Assembly: GCF_024699985.1 (NCBI RefSeq)
Contig: NZ_JAJONA010000001.1
Location: forward strand, 1,984,001-2,048,000
Direction: 5' to 3'
Source: Phenylobacterium sp. J367
GTDB taxonomy: Bacteria; Pseudomonadota; Alphaproteobacteria; Caulobacterales; Caulobacteraceae
DNA length: 64,000 bases
The notes beneath the pieces were generated by a model. It was not told the DNA's origin, ran no database searches, and saw only the letters and a list, made by a program, of their open reading frames with translations. Numbering within the stretch: position 1 is the stretch's first letter; the number at the start of each line of letters is the position of its first letter. Shown piece after piece: positions 18,685 through 28,890 of the stretch. Position numbers and translations under genes: made by a program.

Positions 18685-18699
18685 CTTTTCCGTGAAAAG
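18685..18699. promoter_or_regulatory. Inverted repeat CTTTTC-CGT-GAAAAG in divergent promoter
   Basis: Perfect 6-bp arms at 18685-18690 and 18694-18699, between the paralogue-2 regulator (start 18667) and the DinG-like helicase (start 18801). Its position makes it a candidate autoregulatory operator; binding is inferred only. Confidence 0.4.
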
Positions 18700-18800
18700 A
18701 CAATGGCTCCGGGTCCCCAACCTGGGGGCGGGGCTGCGGCAAGGCCGCCCACAGGCAGGGTTCGCTTTTCGTTCCCTGGCGACTCCGGTAAGTTCCGGCG

Positions 18801-21592
18801 GTGACTGCGTCCCCCGCCACCGTCGATCTCGCGCCGGCCCTCGTGGTCCTTCCCGGCCCCCGCGCGGCCGCTGCGGACGCCTCGGGCGCGCGCACGTTGC
18901 GGGCTCCGGAAGCCCGGGACCTGCTGGAGTCGGCGCCCTCGTCGTCGCCCACGCGGCCATGACCGCGCGCCGGCTGGGGATGAACGCGCCGCCGCGCTCG
19001 CCCCGCCTGTTCGACGCCCTTGAGCTTTTCGGCTTCGTCCGGCCGGCGCGGTTCTGCGCACCCTCGGCGGCCGGCCTTGCCCAGGCGCTGGGCCAGGCCG
19101 AACCCAAGGGCGCGGAGGCCCAGGCCCGGTCGCTCGCCGAGTCCTGCCGCCTGCTTCTGGCCGAGCTTGCCGCCGCGCCCGAGCCGTCGCGCGAGGAGGC
19201 CCTGGCGCTCGCCGAGACGCTCGCCCGCGCCGGCTGGGCCTGGGGCCAGGCCTGCGTCGGCGCGCTGCGGACCGCTCCCGTCGGCAACATGTTCCGCTCC
19301 TCCGGCCTCGACGTCTGGGCGCGGATGATCGAGTGGGAGGCGGAGGCCCCGCCGGGCGAGCCGGGCACCAAGCCGATCGCCGCCGAGGGAGCCGCCACCC
19401 GCCTGAAGGACCTGCTGCAGCGCGCCGGCCTCGACGAGGCCCGGCCCGCCCAGGCCGAGTACGCCGCCGAGGCCGCCTTCGCCTTCCAGCCGCGCGAGCG
19501 GGAGGGCGAGCCCCGCATGATGCTGGCCGAGGCCGGCACCGGCACCGGCAAGACGCTGGCCTACCTGGCGCCCGCCTCGCTCTGGGCCGAGGGCAACGGT
19601 CCGTCGGTCTGGGTCTCTACCTACACCCGCGCCCTCCAGCGCCAGATCGAGCGCGAGAGCGCCGCGATCTACCCGGACCCCAAGGTGCGTCAGAAGAAGG
19701 CGGTCGTCCGCAAGGGCCGCGAAAACTACCTGTGCCTGCTCAATTTCCAGGACCAGGCGAACACCGCCCAGCTCGGCGGCGCGGATCTCGTCGGCATGGC
19801 GCTCGCCGCCCGCTGGGCCAGGGCCACCCGGGATGGCGACATGACCGGCGGCGACTTCCCGGCCTGGCTGCCGACGCTCTTCGCCATCGCGCCGGCCGCC
19901 CAGGCCAGCCCGGCGAACCTCGTGGACCGCCGGGGCGAGTGCATCCATGCCGGCTGCCAGCACTATCGGACCTGCTTCGTGGAAAAGGCGATCCGTGGGT
20001 CCCGGCGCGCCGACATCGTCATCGCCAACCATGCGCTCGTCATGACCCAGGCCGCTTTCGACGGGGCCCGGGCGGCGCGCGGCTCCAAGGCCGACGGGGA
20101 GACCACGCAGCTCAAGCGCATCGTCTTCGACGAGGGCCACCACCTGTTCGACGCCGCCGACAGCGCCTTCTCCGCCGCGCTGTCGGGCGCCGAGAGCGCC
20201 GAGATGCGCCGCTGGATCCGCGGGCCCGAGGGCCGTGGCCGCCGGGGCCGGGGCCTCGAAGCCAGGCTGATGGACGTGCTGGGCGCCCACGACGACGCCA
20301 AGTCGCTCCTGGTCGAGGCCACCCACGCCGCCGCCGCCCTGCCGGGCGAGAGCTGGTCCGGCCGCATCGCTCCGCCCAACGGCGAGGTGAACCCGAGCGG
20401 GCCGATCGAGCAGTTCCTGGTCGCCGTGCTGGAGCAGCTCCGCGCCCGCGCCGCGCCGTCGGAGGTCGGCATGGAGTGCGCCGCGCGGCCCGCCCTCGAC
20501 CGTGTCCGAGACACCGCCCGCGACGCCGCGAAGGCGCTGGCGAAGGTCGAGGCGCCGCTGCTGGCCCTGGCCCGCGCCCTGGAAGACGTGCTCGACCAGG
20601 AGGCCGCCACCCTGGGGGCGACCGAGCGCGCCCGCATCGAGGGCGCGCTGCGCGGCCTCGACCGCCGGGCGCGCATGACGCTGCCGGCCTGGCGCTCCAT
20701 GTTGCGGGCCATCGACGAGGACGCCGAGGACGACCCGGACTTCGTCGACTGGTTCGACGCCACCTTCCTCTATGGCCGGGTGGTGGACGCCGCCTGCCGG
20801 CGCCACTGGGTCGATCCGACCGAGCCCCTGACCAATGCGGTGATCGCGCCGGCTCACGGCGTGCTGGTCACCTCCGCCACCCTCGCCGACCCGACCCTGG
20901 ACGATCCCTTCGCGCTGGCCGAGATGCGGACCGGCGCCGCGCGCCTTCCCGACCGGCCCAAGACGCTCCGGCTCGCCTCGCCGTTCAACTACGCGGACCA
21001 GGCCCGCTGCTTCGTGGTCACCGACGTCGGCCGGGACGATCCCCGCCAGATCGCGGCGGCCATGCGCGAGCTGTTCCTGGCGGCGGGCGGCGGGGGGCTT
21101 GGCCTCTTCACCGCCATCCGGCGGCTGCGCGCGGTCCATGAGCGCATCGCCGCGCCCCTGGCGGACAAGGGCCTCGCCCTCTACGCCCAGCACGTGGACC
21201 CGCTGGAGGTCGGCGCCCTTGTCGACATCTTCCGCGCCGAGGAGGACGCCTGCCTGCTCGGCACCGACGCGGTGCGCGACGGCGTCGACGTGCCGGGCCG
21301 TTCGCTGCGCTGCCTGGTGTTCGACCGCGTGCCGTGGCCCCGGCCCGACATCCTGCACAAGGCCCGCCGCGCCCGCTTCGGCGGCAAGGGCTACGACGAC
21401 GCCATCGCCCGGGGCCGCATCGCCCAGGCCTTCGGCCGGCTGATCCGCCGGGCCGACGACAAGGGCGTGTTCGTGATGCTGGATGCGTCCTCGCCCACGC
21501 GACTGTTCTCAGGTCTTCCCGAGGGCGTGGAGCTGCAGCGGATCAGCCTCGTGGAGGCGATCGAGAAGACCGCGGAATTCCTGAAGCCCTGA
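18801..21592 (+). CDS. DinG/XPD-family ATP-dependent DNA helicase (one apparent frameshift)
   Basis: About 930 residues from the GTG at 18801 (VTASPATVDLAPALVV). The helicase core starts with Walker A EAGTGTGKTLAY, then motif II FDEGHHLFD and a late DGVDVPGRSLR. Four cysteines between them (YLCLL, ECIHAGC, RTC) fit the Fe-S cluster domain of the DinG/XPD group. Such helicases unwind 5'-3' and resolve R-loops or damaged replication structures. The frame breaks at the CCC run at 18936-18938; restoring one C gives ESAPLVVAHAAMTARRLG. It is divergent from the paralogue-2 regulator. Confidence 0.83.
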
Positions 21593-21595
21593 GCG

Positions 21596-21850
21596 TCAGC
21601 CGCCCTGGCGCTGGCGCATCATCTTCATGGCGGCGTCCAGCTCCTCGGCCGTGACCTTGCCGTCCTTGTTGGCGTCGACCATGGCGAAGCGCGCCTCGGG
21701 CCGCCCGGCGGCCACCCACTCTTCCTTGCTGACCGCGCCGTCGCCGTCCTTGTCCCAGGCCTTCACGATGTCGGCGGGGGCCGGCATCTGGGCGGCGGCG
21801 GAGCCGGCGAGCGCGGCGAGGCCGAGGGCGGCGATCAGGATCTTGCGCAT
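21596..21850 (-). CDS. Secreted EF-hand calcium-binding protein
   Basis: 84 residues. Signal peptide MRKILIAALGLAALAGSAAA, then two EF-hand loops, DKDGDGAVSKEE and DANKDGKVTAEE, each with Asp/Asn/Glu at the calcium positions. Small periplasmic EF-hand proteins of this type are frequent in Caulobacterales; their roles are not defined. It ends four bases after the convergent DinG-like gene. Confidence 0.82.
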   Translation of the reverse strand: MRKILIAALGLAALAGSAAAQMPAPADIVKAWDKDGDGAVSKEEWVAAGRPEARFAMVDANKDGKVTAEELDAAMKMMRQRQGG

Positions 21851-21970
21851 CGTGGGCTCCTTCGATGTCGGCAGGCAGACTGCGCCCGCGGTGTTGCGAT
21901 CATGTTGCGCCTCTGCGGCGGGAAAGCGGCGCGGTTTGCCGACGCGGCGTCTGCCAGCTAGTGAGCGGCC

Positions 21971-22717
21971 ATGAAGACGCTCGGCCTCATCGGTTTCGGA
22001 CAGTTCGGCCAGCTCGCCGCCGGCGTGCTGAAGGACCATTTCGACGTCCTGGTCTCCGACGCTGCCCCGGACGCCGCTGAGCGGGCCCGCGCGCTCGGCG
22101 TGGCTTTCGGACCCCAGGAGGCGGCGGCCGCCCGCGAGGTCGTGGTCGTCGCCGTGCCGGTGGCGGTCATGCGCCAGGTGTTCGCCGCCATCGCCCCGCA
22201 CCTGAAGCCCGGGGCGCTGGTCTGCGACGTCGGCTCGGTGAAGATGCTGCCGTCCCAGTGGATGACCGAGCTCTTGCCCGATCACGTGGACCTCGTCGCC
22301 ACCCACCCGCTGTTCGGCCCGCAGAGCGTCGCGCGCGACGGGCTGGCCGGCCTGCGCTTCGTGGTCTGCCCGCTGCGCGGCGACCGCTACGAGAAGGTCG
22401 CCGCCTTCGGCCGATCCCTCGGCCTTGCGGTCACCGTGACGACGCCGGAGGAGCACGACGAGGAGATGGCCTACGTCCAGGCCCTCACCCACCTGATCGG
22501 CCGGTCGCTGGTGAACCTGGGCATCCCGGACGAGCGGCTGGCGACCCAGTCGTACCAGCATCTCCTGGAGCTCTGCGGCCTGATCGGCGCGGACACCTTC
22601 GAGCTGTTCACCGCCATCCAGACGCAGAACCCGTTCGCGCCGAAGGTGGTGCAGGCCTTCGTCGCCCAGGCCGAGAACCTGCTCGCGCAGGTCGCCGAAG
22701 CGCCTAAGCCCGCATGA
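21971..22717 (+). CDS. tyrA: Prephenate (or arogenate) dehydrogenase
   Basis: 248 residues. The Rossmann nucleotide motif GLIGFGQFGQLAA opens the protein. The TyrA features VGSVKMLP, THPLFGPQS and the all-alpha dimerisation domain from about residue 160 follow (EMAYVQALTHLIGRSL). It oxidatively decarboxylates prephenate or arogenate in tyrosine synthesis. Its last 14 bases overlap convergently with the aminotransferase gene. The chorismate mutase gene nearby would supply prephenate. Substrate preference cannot be told from sequence alone. Confidence 0.82.
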   Translation: MKTLGLIGFGQFGQLAAGVLKDHFDVLVSDAAPDAAERARALGVAFGPQEAAAAREVVVVAVPVAVMRQVFAAIAPHLKPGALVCDVGSVKMLPSQWMTELLPDHVDLVATHPLFGPQSVARDGLAGLRFVVCPLRGDRYEKVAAFGRSLGLAVTVTTPEEHDEEMAYVQALTHLIGRSLVNLGIPDERLATQSYQHLLELCGLIGADTFELFTAIQTQNPFAPKVVQAFVAQAENLLAQVAEAPKPA

Positions 22718-23834
22718 ACTCCGCGAGCGCATCCGCCACGGCGCGGTTGTGCTCCTCAAGCCCGATGGTGATCCGCACGTGGCCCGGCAGGCCGTAGTTG
22801 CCGACGCCGCGAACGAGCAGGCCGCGTGACGCCAGATACGCCTCCGCGTCCTTCGCGGTCTTGCCGGGCGTCGCCGGGAAGCCGACCAGCAGGAAGTTCG
22901 CGGCCGACGGCAGCACCACGTCCAGACCCGCGCCGCCGAGCTGCTGGGCCAGCCACGGTCGCCACTGGTCAACGAGCGCGATGGACCTCGCCTGGAAGTC
23001 CTTGTCCGTCAGGGCGGCGATGGCCGCGGCCTGACCGGGGATCGAGATGTTGAACGGCAGGCGGATGCGGTCGACGGCGGCGACGATCTCGGCCGGCGCA
23101 TAGCCCCAGCCGACGCGGAGCGCCGCCAGGCCGTGCAGCTTCGAGAAGGTGCGCGTCACCACCACGTTCTCGTGGCTGCGCGCGAAGTCGAGGCCGTCGT
23201 CGAAGGTCGGGTCGGCGCAGAATTCGCTGTAGGCGCCGTCGAGCACCAGCACCACGGACGGCGGCAGCGCCGAGTGCAGCCGCTCGATCTCGGAGAACGG
23301 GATCCAGGTGCCCGTCGGGTTCGCCGGGTTGGCGATGAAGACCAGCCGCGTGCGGTCGTCGACGCACTTGAGGATCTCTTCCACGTCGATGGTGTAGTTC
23401 GGCTCCTTCGCGCGGCGCACCTCCGCCTGGCAGGCGTAGGCGCCGATGGCGTAGGCGGCGAACCCGTATTCACCCTGGACGATGTTGTCGCCCGGCTCGA
23501 GGAACACCTGGTTGAGGAGCTGGAAAACCTCGTCCGAGCCCTGGCCGAAGATCAGCCGCTCGGGCTCCAGCCGGAATTCCTCGGCGACCGCGGCGCGCAG
23601 CAGGCTCGTCCGGCTGTCGGGGTACATGTGTAGCTGGTCGGCGGCGCCGGCGTAGGCCTCGCGGGCCTTGGGGCTGCAGCCCAGGATGTTCTCGTTGGCC
23701 GACAGCTTGATCGGGTTCTCGACGCCGTCCGCCTTGGCCTTGCCGGGCACATAGGCGTGGATGTCCATGATGCCGGGCTTGGGCAGGGGGCGCTGGGCGC
23801 GGGCGCGGTCGTTCAGCGGGGCGTCGTCGGACAT
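22704..23834 (-). CDS. hisC: Histidinol-phosphate/aromatic aminotransferase (class I/II PLP-dependent)
   Basis: 376 residues with HisC hallmarks: KLSANENILGCSP, MYPDSR, GQGSDEVF, FIANPANPTGTW and the pyridoxal-phosphate lysine in TFSKLHGLAALRVGWGYA. It transaminates imidazole-acetol phosphate and often aromatic keto acids as well. It sits 49 bp downstream of chorismate mutase on the same strand and converges on a prephenate dehydrogenase. The context therefore favours an aromatic aminotransferase role, possibly alongside histidine synthesis. No other his genes are present. Confidence 0.85.
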   Translation of the reverse strand: MSDDAPLNDRARAQRPLPKPGIMDIHAYVPGKAKADGVENPIKLSANENILGCSPKAREAYAGAADQLHMYPDSRTSLLRAAVAEEFRLEPERLIFGQGSDEVFQLLNQVFLEPGDNIVQGEYGFAAYAIGAYACQAEVRRAKEPNYTIDVEEILKCVDDRTRLVFIANPANPTGTWIPFSEIERLHSALPPSVVLVLDGAYSEFCADPTFDDGLDFARSHENVVVTRTFSKLHGLAALRVGWGYAPAEIVAAVDRIRLPFNISIPGQAAAIAALTDKDFQARSIALVDQWRPWLAQQLGGAGLDVVLPSAANFLLVGFPATPGKTAKDAEAYLASRGLLVRGVGNYGLPGHVRITIGLEEHNRAVADALAEFMRA

Positions 23835-23883
23835 CGGACCAGAGGCGTCTTCGAAGGGCCGTTCGGCCCGGGAGCGTCGCCTC

Positions 23884-24690
23884 TTACACGTCCAGTGGCG
23901 CCGGCGCAGCCCCGATGACGCCGGAAAGCCGGCCGGGCGCGCGGGCGAGCCTGGGATCGTCGGCCTGGTAGTAGCCGGCCAGCATGAAGAGCTTCAGGCC
24001 GCCCGCCTCGACCAGCAGGGTGGCGGCCGCGCCGTCGCGGCTCAGCGCCTCCTCGACGGCCAGGGCCGATTGCGGCGCGTCGGTCACCCAGAAGGTGACG
24101 TCGTCGCCGGTGGGTTCGACCTCGACCTCGCCCACCGCCAGCGCCGCCATCGGGCCCCAGGCGGCGAGGCAGGGGAGGGCGGCGAACACCCGGAGCTTCG
24201 GCTCGGCGAGGAGACGTCCCCACCAGGCGCTGTCTGGCGTCAGGGCGGCGATGGCGACGCCGCCGGGCGTCTTGGCCTGGGCGATCGCCTCCTCCGGCTT
24301 GGCGACCTGGATCAGCGGCGGCGCCGCGCCGAAGCGCAGGCGGGCCAGCTCGACCGCCCGGCCCGGATCCTTGCCGCCCCAGACCGCTAGGTGGAAGGGC
24401 CCCTGCAGCTTCAGGGACTCGCCGATCATCTCGCGCCAGACGCGGACCACCAGCGCGGCGCTCGCTCCGGAGCGCGGGGCTGCGAGCAGCTTGCGGAGGA
24501 GCTGGGCCTCGCGCCCGGGCTTCAGGCCGAACCGGCCGGCCTCACCCGCCGCCGCCTTCGCCGCCGCCACCGCGCGCGCCAGGCCGGCGCGCTCGTCGAG
24601 CAGCCTGAGCAGCTCGGCGTCGATCGCGTCGATCCGCGCGCGGACGTCATCCAGCGACGGCGTCCCGGTCTTGGTGGTGGCCTGGGCCAT
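23884..24690 (-). CDS. Chorismate mutase (AroQ type) with C-terminal extension
   Basis: 268 residues from the ATG at 24690. Residues about 12-95 are an AroQ-type helical chorismate mutase domain: VRARIDAIDAELLRLLDERA, LKPGREAQLLRKLL and VVRVWREMIGESL. It converts chorismate to prephenate. The remaining 170 residues begin FHLAVWGGKDPGRAVELARL and resemble the periplasmic-binding-like fold of prephenate dehydratase. They lack a recognisable TRF catalytic motif and ACT domain, so I do not call it a bifunctional P-protein. It is probably co-transcribed with the hisC-like gene. Confidence 0.8.
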   Translation of the reverse strand: MAQATTKTGTPSLDDVRARIDAIDAELLRLLDERAGLARAVAAAKAAAGEAGRFGLKPGREAQLLRKLLAAPRSGASAALVVRVWREMIGESLKLQGPFHLAVWGGKDPGRAVELARLRFGAAPPLIQVAKPEEAIAQAKTPGGVAIAALTPDSAWWGRLLAEPKLRVFAALPCLAAWGPMAALAVGEVEVEPTGDDVTFWVTDAPQSALAVEEALSRDGAAATLLVEAGGLKLFMLAGYYQADDPRLARAPGRLSGVIGAAPAPLDV

Positions 24691-24785
24691 AATCTCCCCC
24701 GGAAACCCGAGGGGGCGACCTAGGTCATTGCGCCGAAGGGTGCAATAGGCCGCTTTGCCGCAAAAAGTTGCAGCCGATACGAGCG

Positions 24786-25892
24786 TCAGGCCGCCTGGAC
24801 CTCGGCGGGATCGCCCAGCGCGCGGATGAGTGCGGTGCGCAGGTGGTCGGCCTTCATCGGTTTCTCGATGACGCCCAGCATGCCCGCCTCGATGTAGGCG
24901 CGGGCCTCGTCGGGATCGGCGTTGGCGGTGAGCGCGATGATCGGCGTCTCGCCCGCCCGGCCCGGCATGGCGCGGATCGTCCGGGTGGCGGTCACCCCGT
25001 CCATCCCCGGCATGCGGATGTCCATGAGGATCAGGTCGTAGGCGGTGCTGCGGACCGCCTCCACCGCCTGCAGACCGTCCTCGGCCGTCTCGGTGGTGCA
25101 CTGGAGCATCTCGCAGAGCGCCTGGGCGACCACGCGGTTGGTGGCGTTGTCGTCGACGATCAGCACGTGAAGCGGCCGCTCGGACGCGCTCTGCGGCTCG
25201 GCCGGAGCCTCGGCGGCGGCGGGCAGACGCAGGTCGAAGGCGACGGTCTGGGCGGCGCCGGGGCCGGCGTCCTCGCGCACCAGGCCGGCGTGTCCCTCGA
25301 CCACCTGGCGGGCCAGCATCACGCCGATGGCCACCTCCAGGCCGAAGCGCCCGGCGATGTTGCGGACGCGCGCCTCCAGGTCATCGCCGCTCCAGGCGTC
25401 GCTGCGCGCGCCGCGCACGCGGCCTTCGAGGCGGACGGTCTCGCCCTCGCGCGCGGCCTTCAGGCTCGCCTCGACGGCGGCGCCGGCCGAACTGGCCACG
25501 GCCTCGCCGAGGAAACCGTCGAACACCTGCAGCAGCCGGGTGCGGTCGCCCACCACGGCGGCGTCGGGATCGCCGGTGAAGGAGACCAGCAGGGTCACGC
25601 CGGCGGCGCGCGCCCGGCCGTGCCAGCGGGTCTGCAAGGTGTCCATCACCTCGCGCAGGCTGAATGGGGCCGGCGTCAGCGTCAGGCCGTCGCTGAGCAC
25701 GGCCTTCAGGTCGATCGCGCTTTCGAACGTGCGGCGCACGGTCTCGGCCGCCTCGACCACCCCGGTCACGCAGGCGGCGCTGTCGGCCGGCAGGCGCTGT
25801 CGCTGAAGCTGTTCGGACAGCGCCAGGATATCCCCCATCTGCTGGCGGATCTCCGCGCTCACGCGGTCGAAGAAGAAGGCAGGCAGGGACAT
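24786..25892 (-). CDS. Degenerate histidine kinase fused to a receiver domain
   Basis: 368 residues from the ATG at 25892; a further ATG at 25964 would add 24. The N-terminal 240 residues follow a histidine-kinase layout (helical hairpin, then ATPase-like fold with GDRTRLLQVF and GLEVAIGVMLARQVVEGH). However, SAEIRQQMGDILALSEQL has no phospho-accepting His, and GFLGEAVAS lacks the N-box Asn. The C-terminal receiver is intact: VLIVDDNATN, phospho-acceptor Asp in LILMDIRMPGMDG, Thr in ALTAN and Lys in IEKPM. It probably acts as a phosphorylation-controlled scaffold or allosteric partner rather than a kinase. Confidence 0.75.
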   Translation of the reverse strand: MSLPAFFFDRVSAEIRQQMGDILALSEQLQRQRLPADSAACVTGVVEAAETVRRTFESAIDLKAVLSDGLTLTPAPFSLREVMDTLQTRWHGRARAAGVTLLVSFTGDPDAAVVGDRTRLLQVFDGFLGEAVASSAGAAVEASLKAAREGETVRLEGRVRGARSDAWSGDDLEARVRNIAGRFGLEVAIGVMLARQVVEGHAGLVREDAGPGAAQTVAFDLRLPAAAEAPAEPQSASERPLHVLIVDDNATNRVVAQALCEMLQCTTETAEDGLQAVEAVRSTAYDLILMDIRMPGMDGVTATRTIRAMPGRAGETPIIALTANADPDEARAYIEAGMLGVIEKPMKADHLRTALIRALGDPAEVQAA

Positions 25893-25958
25893 GGGCCGGG
25901 AGAGCCGCCTCAGGGAAAACCCTGAGATCATCGCCTCAAGGGTTTGCGAGGAGGTTAA

Positions 25959-25978
25959 GTCCACCGTGCGTTGTGGAC
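25959..25978. promoter_or_regulatory. Inverted repeat upstream of pseudokinase-receiver gene
   Basis: GTCCAC (25959-25964) and GTGGAC (25973-25978) are separated by 8 bp, about 67 bp upstream of the ATG at 25892. This is a possible operator; no regulator is known. Confidence 0.3.
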
Positions 25979-26006
25979 AAAAGAGGCGGCGGGAAAACCC
26001 GCCGCC
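25975..26006 (-). terminator. Intrinsic terminator of first TonB receptor
   Basis: A perfect 9-bp GC stem (25985-25993 with 25998-26006) encloses a four-base loop. In the minus-strand sense it is followed by TCTTTTG (25984-25978). It begins about 35 bp after the receptor's stop codon. Confidence 0.8.
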
Positions 26007-26040
26007 CCAGATGGCGCAAATGGGAGGAAACGCGCCTTTA

Positions 26041-28513
26041 TTAGAAGCGGTACTGCAGCTCCACGCCGTAGGTGCGGGGCTGGATCAGGCCGCGGGTGAT
26101 CGCCGTCCGCGTCTGGACGAGGCCCGGACCAGGGGTTCGGCAGGTCGAAGATCGCCGACGGGGTCGTCGAGCCGTTCGAGGTGAAGCCGCGCTCGTCGAA
26201 GGCGTTCTTGACGTAGCCGATGAGCGTGTAGCGGTCGTCGGCGTCGTTCCACAGGACCCGGAAGTCGGTGACGTCGTAGGCCGGGACCATGTTCGCCGCG
26301 CTCTTGAACGGCTGATAGGTCGTCTCGTCGGTCCAGGTGTAGGTCGCCGACAGGATCAGCGAGCCCGGGGCGAAGTTGAAGGTGTAGTTCGCGTTGCCGG
26401 CGAACTTGTGCTTCGGCGACTGGTAGATCCGCGAGCCCTTCAGGGTCTGGAAGACCAGGCGGGTGCCGTTGGAGACCACGACGCCGCCTTCCGGGGTGGC
26501 GTTGGGGTCGAGCGCGCCCGGGTCGGCCGGATCGTAGAAGCAGCAGCCCGAGGTGATCTCGGTGTTCAGGTAGCCATAGCTCGCCGAGAGGTCGAGGTTG
26601 GCGACCGGCCGCCACAGGGCTTCCAGCTCCAGGCCGTAGGCCTCGGCGTCGACGTTGACGAAGTTGTTGGCCGCCGCCGCGCCGTTCAGCTGCGACAGGT
26701 TCAGCTGCAGGTCCTTGTAGTCGTTGAAGAACGCCGAGGCGTTCAGCTGGAACCGCCCGCCGAAGGTGCGCTTCAGCCCGATCTCGTAGGCGTTCACCTG
26801 CTCCTGTTCAGCTTCCGGATCGGGCGCGAGCGTGCCCAGCAGGAAGCCGCCTGACTTGTAGCCGCGGCTGTACTTGGCGTAGCCGAGCGTATCCTCGTCC
26901 GGGGTCCAGTCGAGGTTGATCAGGCCGGTCACCGCGTCCCAGCTGCCCTCCATCTCGCGGGCGTTCTGGATGCCCGGCGTGGTCGGGCTCAGGTCGGTCG
27001 AGACGTCGAAGGCCGCTGCGCCGCCCGCGATCGCCGGCGACAGGATGATCAGGCGGTAGCTTTCCCAGCCGTCCTTCTGGTCCTTGGTGTAGCGCAGGCC
27101 GGCGGTGAGCGCGAACTGGTCGTTCAGCTCATAGGTCGCCTGGCCGAACGCCGCCCAGGCCTTGGATTCCAGGGTGGCCTGGCCGTCGACGAAGTTGCGG
27201 CTAGGGTTCGGCGCGGCCGGCGTCCCCCTGCAGGGTCAGCGGGTTGGCGAGCTGCACCTGGTTGGGGTTGGCGAGCTGGATCCGCTGCTTGTATTCCTCA
27301 TGGTACTGGTACGCGCCGAGGATCCAGCGCAGCGGGCCGTCCGAGTTCGAGGTCAGGTTCACCTCGTTCGAGAAGTAGCGCTTCTTCTCGTTGAAGTCGG
27401 TGGTGGTGGTCGGGAAGTAGGGGACCAGCATCCCCGGAATGCTGATCGGCGCCGTGCGGCTGGTGCCGTCGTAATCGCCGCCCGTCTGGTAATTGTACTG
27501 CTGGAAGCCGCCGATGTACTTCAGCGTGGCGAAGCCCAGGTCGTAGCTGACATTGGTCGCCAGCACGTGGTTGCCGCGCAGCTGGCCGTAGCCGTCGGTG
27601 TTGGTGTTGGTGACGTACGGGTCTTCGACGCCCGGGTTCGGGGTCGTGTAGCCGAACGCGGCGTTCGGCACGAGCTGGCCGATCGGCCCGAAGGGCAGGG
27701 TGGTGTCGTACGGCGTCACCAGGTTGGCGAGGCGGTCGCCCACGCCCATGGTGTCGTCCCAGCTCGAGCGGTTGTAGCGGACGAAGATGTCGAGCTTTTC
27801 GGTGGGCTCGGCCTCCATCATGAACTCGAAGTAGGTCCGCTTGATCGTGGCGCCGTCCTTGCCGCCGCCGATGTTCTTGATGAAGCCGTCGCGCTGCCAG
27901 TCCTGGCTGCCGCCGACCTTGAAGCGCAGGTTCTCGGCCACCGGCAGGAGACCACGCCTTCGAGCTTGGTGCGGTTGTAGTTGCCGTAGCCGGCGCGGAT
28001 CTCGCCGCCGAAGTCCTGCGACGGACGCTTGGAGATCTGGTTGATGGCGCCGCCGATGGCGTTGCGGCCGTAGAGCGTGCCCTGGGGTCCGCGCAGGATC
28101 TCGGTGCGCTCGATGAACAGCGGGCTCTTGAACAGCTCCGAGGACGAGGCCGAGTAGAAGCCGTCCGAGTAGCTGGCCACGCCGGGGTCGTTGCCGATGT
28201 AGAAGGTGTTGCGGCCGGCGCCGCGCAGGCTGACCCGGTCGGTGCCGGAGTAGTTCATGCCCGGCGTGAAGTTCACGAAGTCCTGGATGCCGGTGATGCC
28301 GGCGATGTCGCGGCGCTCGGAGGTGAAGGCCGAGACGGCCACCGGCACGTCCTGCAGCGACTGCTCGCGCTTCTCGGCGGTGATCACCAGCTCTTCCAGC
28401 TCGATGGCGCCGCCGGCCTCCTGGGCGAGGACGGGCTGGGCGAAGCTGGCGAGCGCGACGGCCGAGGCGCCCACGGCCAGCAGGCTGCGAAGCCGCAGGG
28501 TGGTCTTAGACAT
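26041..28513 (-). CDS. TonB-dependent outer-membrane receptor 1 (three apparent frameshifts)
   Basis: About 823 residues after repair. Signal peptide from MSKTTLRLRSLLAVGASAV ending in PVLAQ, then a TonB-box-like region ELEELVITAEKREQSLQDVP. The plug domain has RGAGRNTFYIGNDP, EILRGPQGTLYGRNAIGG and INQISKRPS. A 22-strand barrel region follows, ending in an aromatic LQYRF. It imports an unknown large substrate using TonB energy. The frame breaks at plus-strand 27946-27947 (one base missing), 27224-27228 (one extra) and about 26121-26125 (one extra). Repair restores KLEGVVSLPVAENLRF, TLQGTPAAPNPSRNF and NPWSGLVQTRTAITRGL. Confidence 0.85.
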
Positions 28514-28840
28514 GCAGTCCTCCCGGGGCGCGCGCGAGGGACCCGCGGCGCCGCTTGTTGTCGTTTGCGGTGAACGGGCGCGGGGAGGCGCCCGAAGGGG
28601 CCGGACGCTGCGGCTCCGCGACGGGGGGAGGTCAACTGGACGTCGATAACTTATCGCCAATAAGGCCGAGTTTCGGCGCGCCGTGGCCGAAATACCTCAC
28701 TTTCGAATCTGCTGCTCAAAACTGAACGCTGGTCGGCGAACGCTTGCTGGCGAAGGAACTGACGTGCGCGTCAGAACTCTAAGGGGCGTACCAATATTTC
28801 GAACGGGCGATCTGGAGGGCTGGCGCGCCGGCAAAGAGAA
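28514..28840 (-). promoter_or_regulatory. Leader and promoter region of TonB receptor 1
   Basis: No gene is seen in this gap. It contains a perfect palindrome CGATAA-C-TTATCG at 28644-28656, about 130 bp before the receptor start. The palindrome is preceded by ACGT, so the stretch reads ACGTCGATAACTTA. A nearly identical motif lies upstream of TonB receptor 2, which suggests common control. Confidence 0.45.
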
Positions 28841-28866
28841 AGGGCGGCGGGTCGCCCCGCCGCCCT
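28831..28866 (-). terminator. Intrinsic terminator of second TonB receptor
   Basis: An 11-bp GC stem (28841-28851 with 28856-28866) lies 24 bp after the stop of TonB receptor 2. On the transcribed minus strand the loop reads GCGA, a GNRA tetraloop, and the stem is followed by TTCTCTTTG. Confidence 0.8.
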
Positions 28867-28890
28867 CCGTCAGAGGTTATGCCTTGCGCC

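Noticed and set aside
23884..24690. Bifunctional chorismate mutase/prephenate dehydratase
   Set aside because: The C-terminal part lacks a TRF-type catalytic motif and an ACT domain, so only chorismate mutase is supported.
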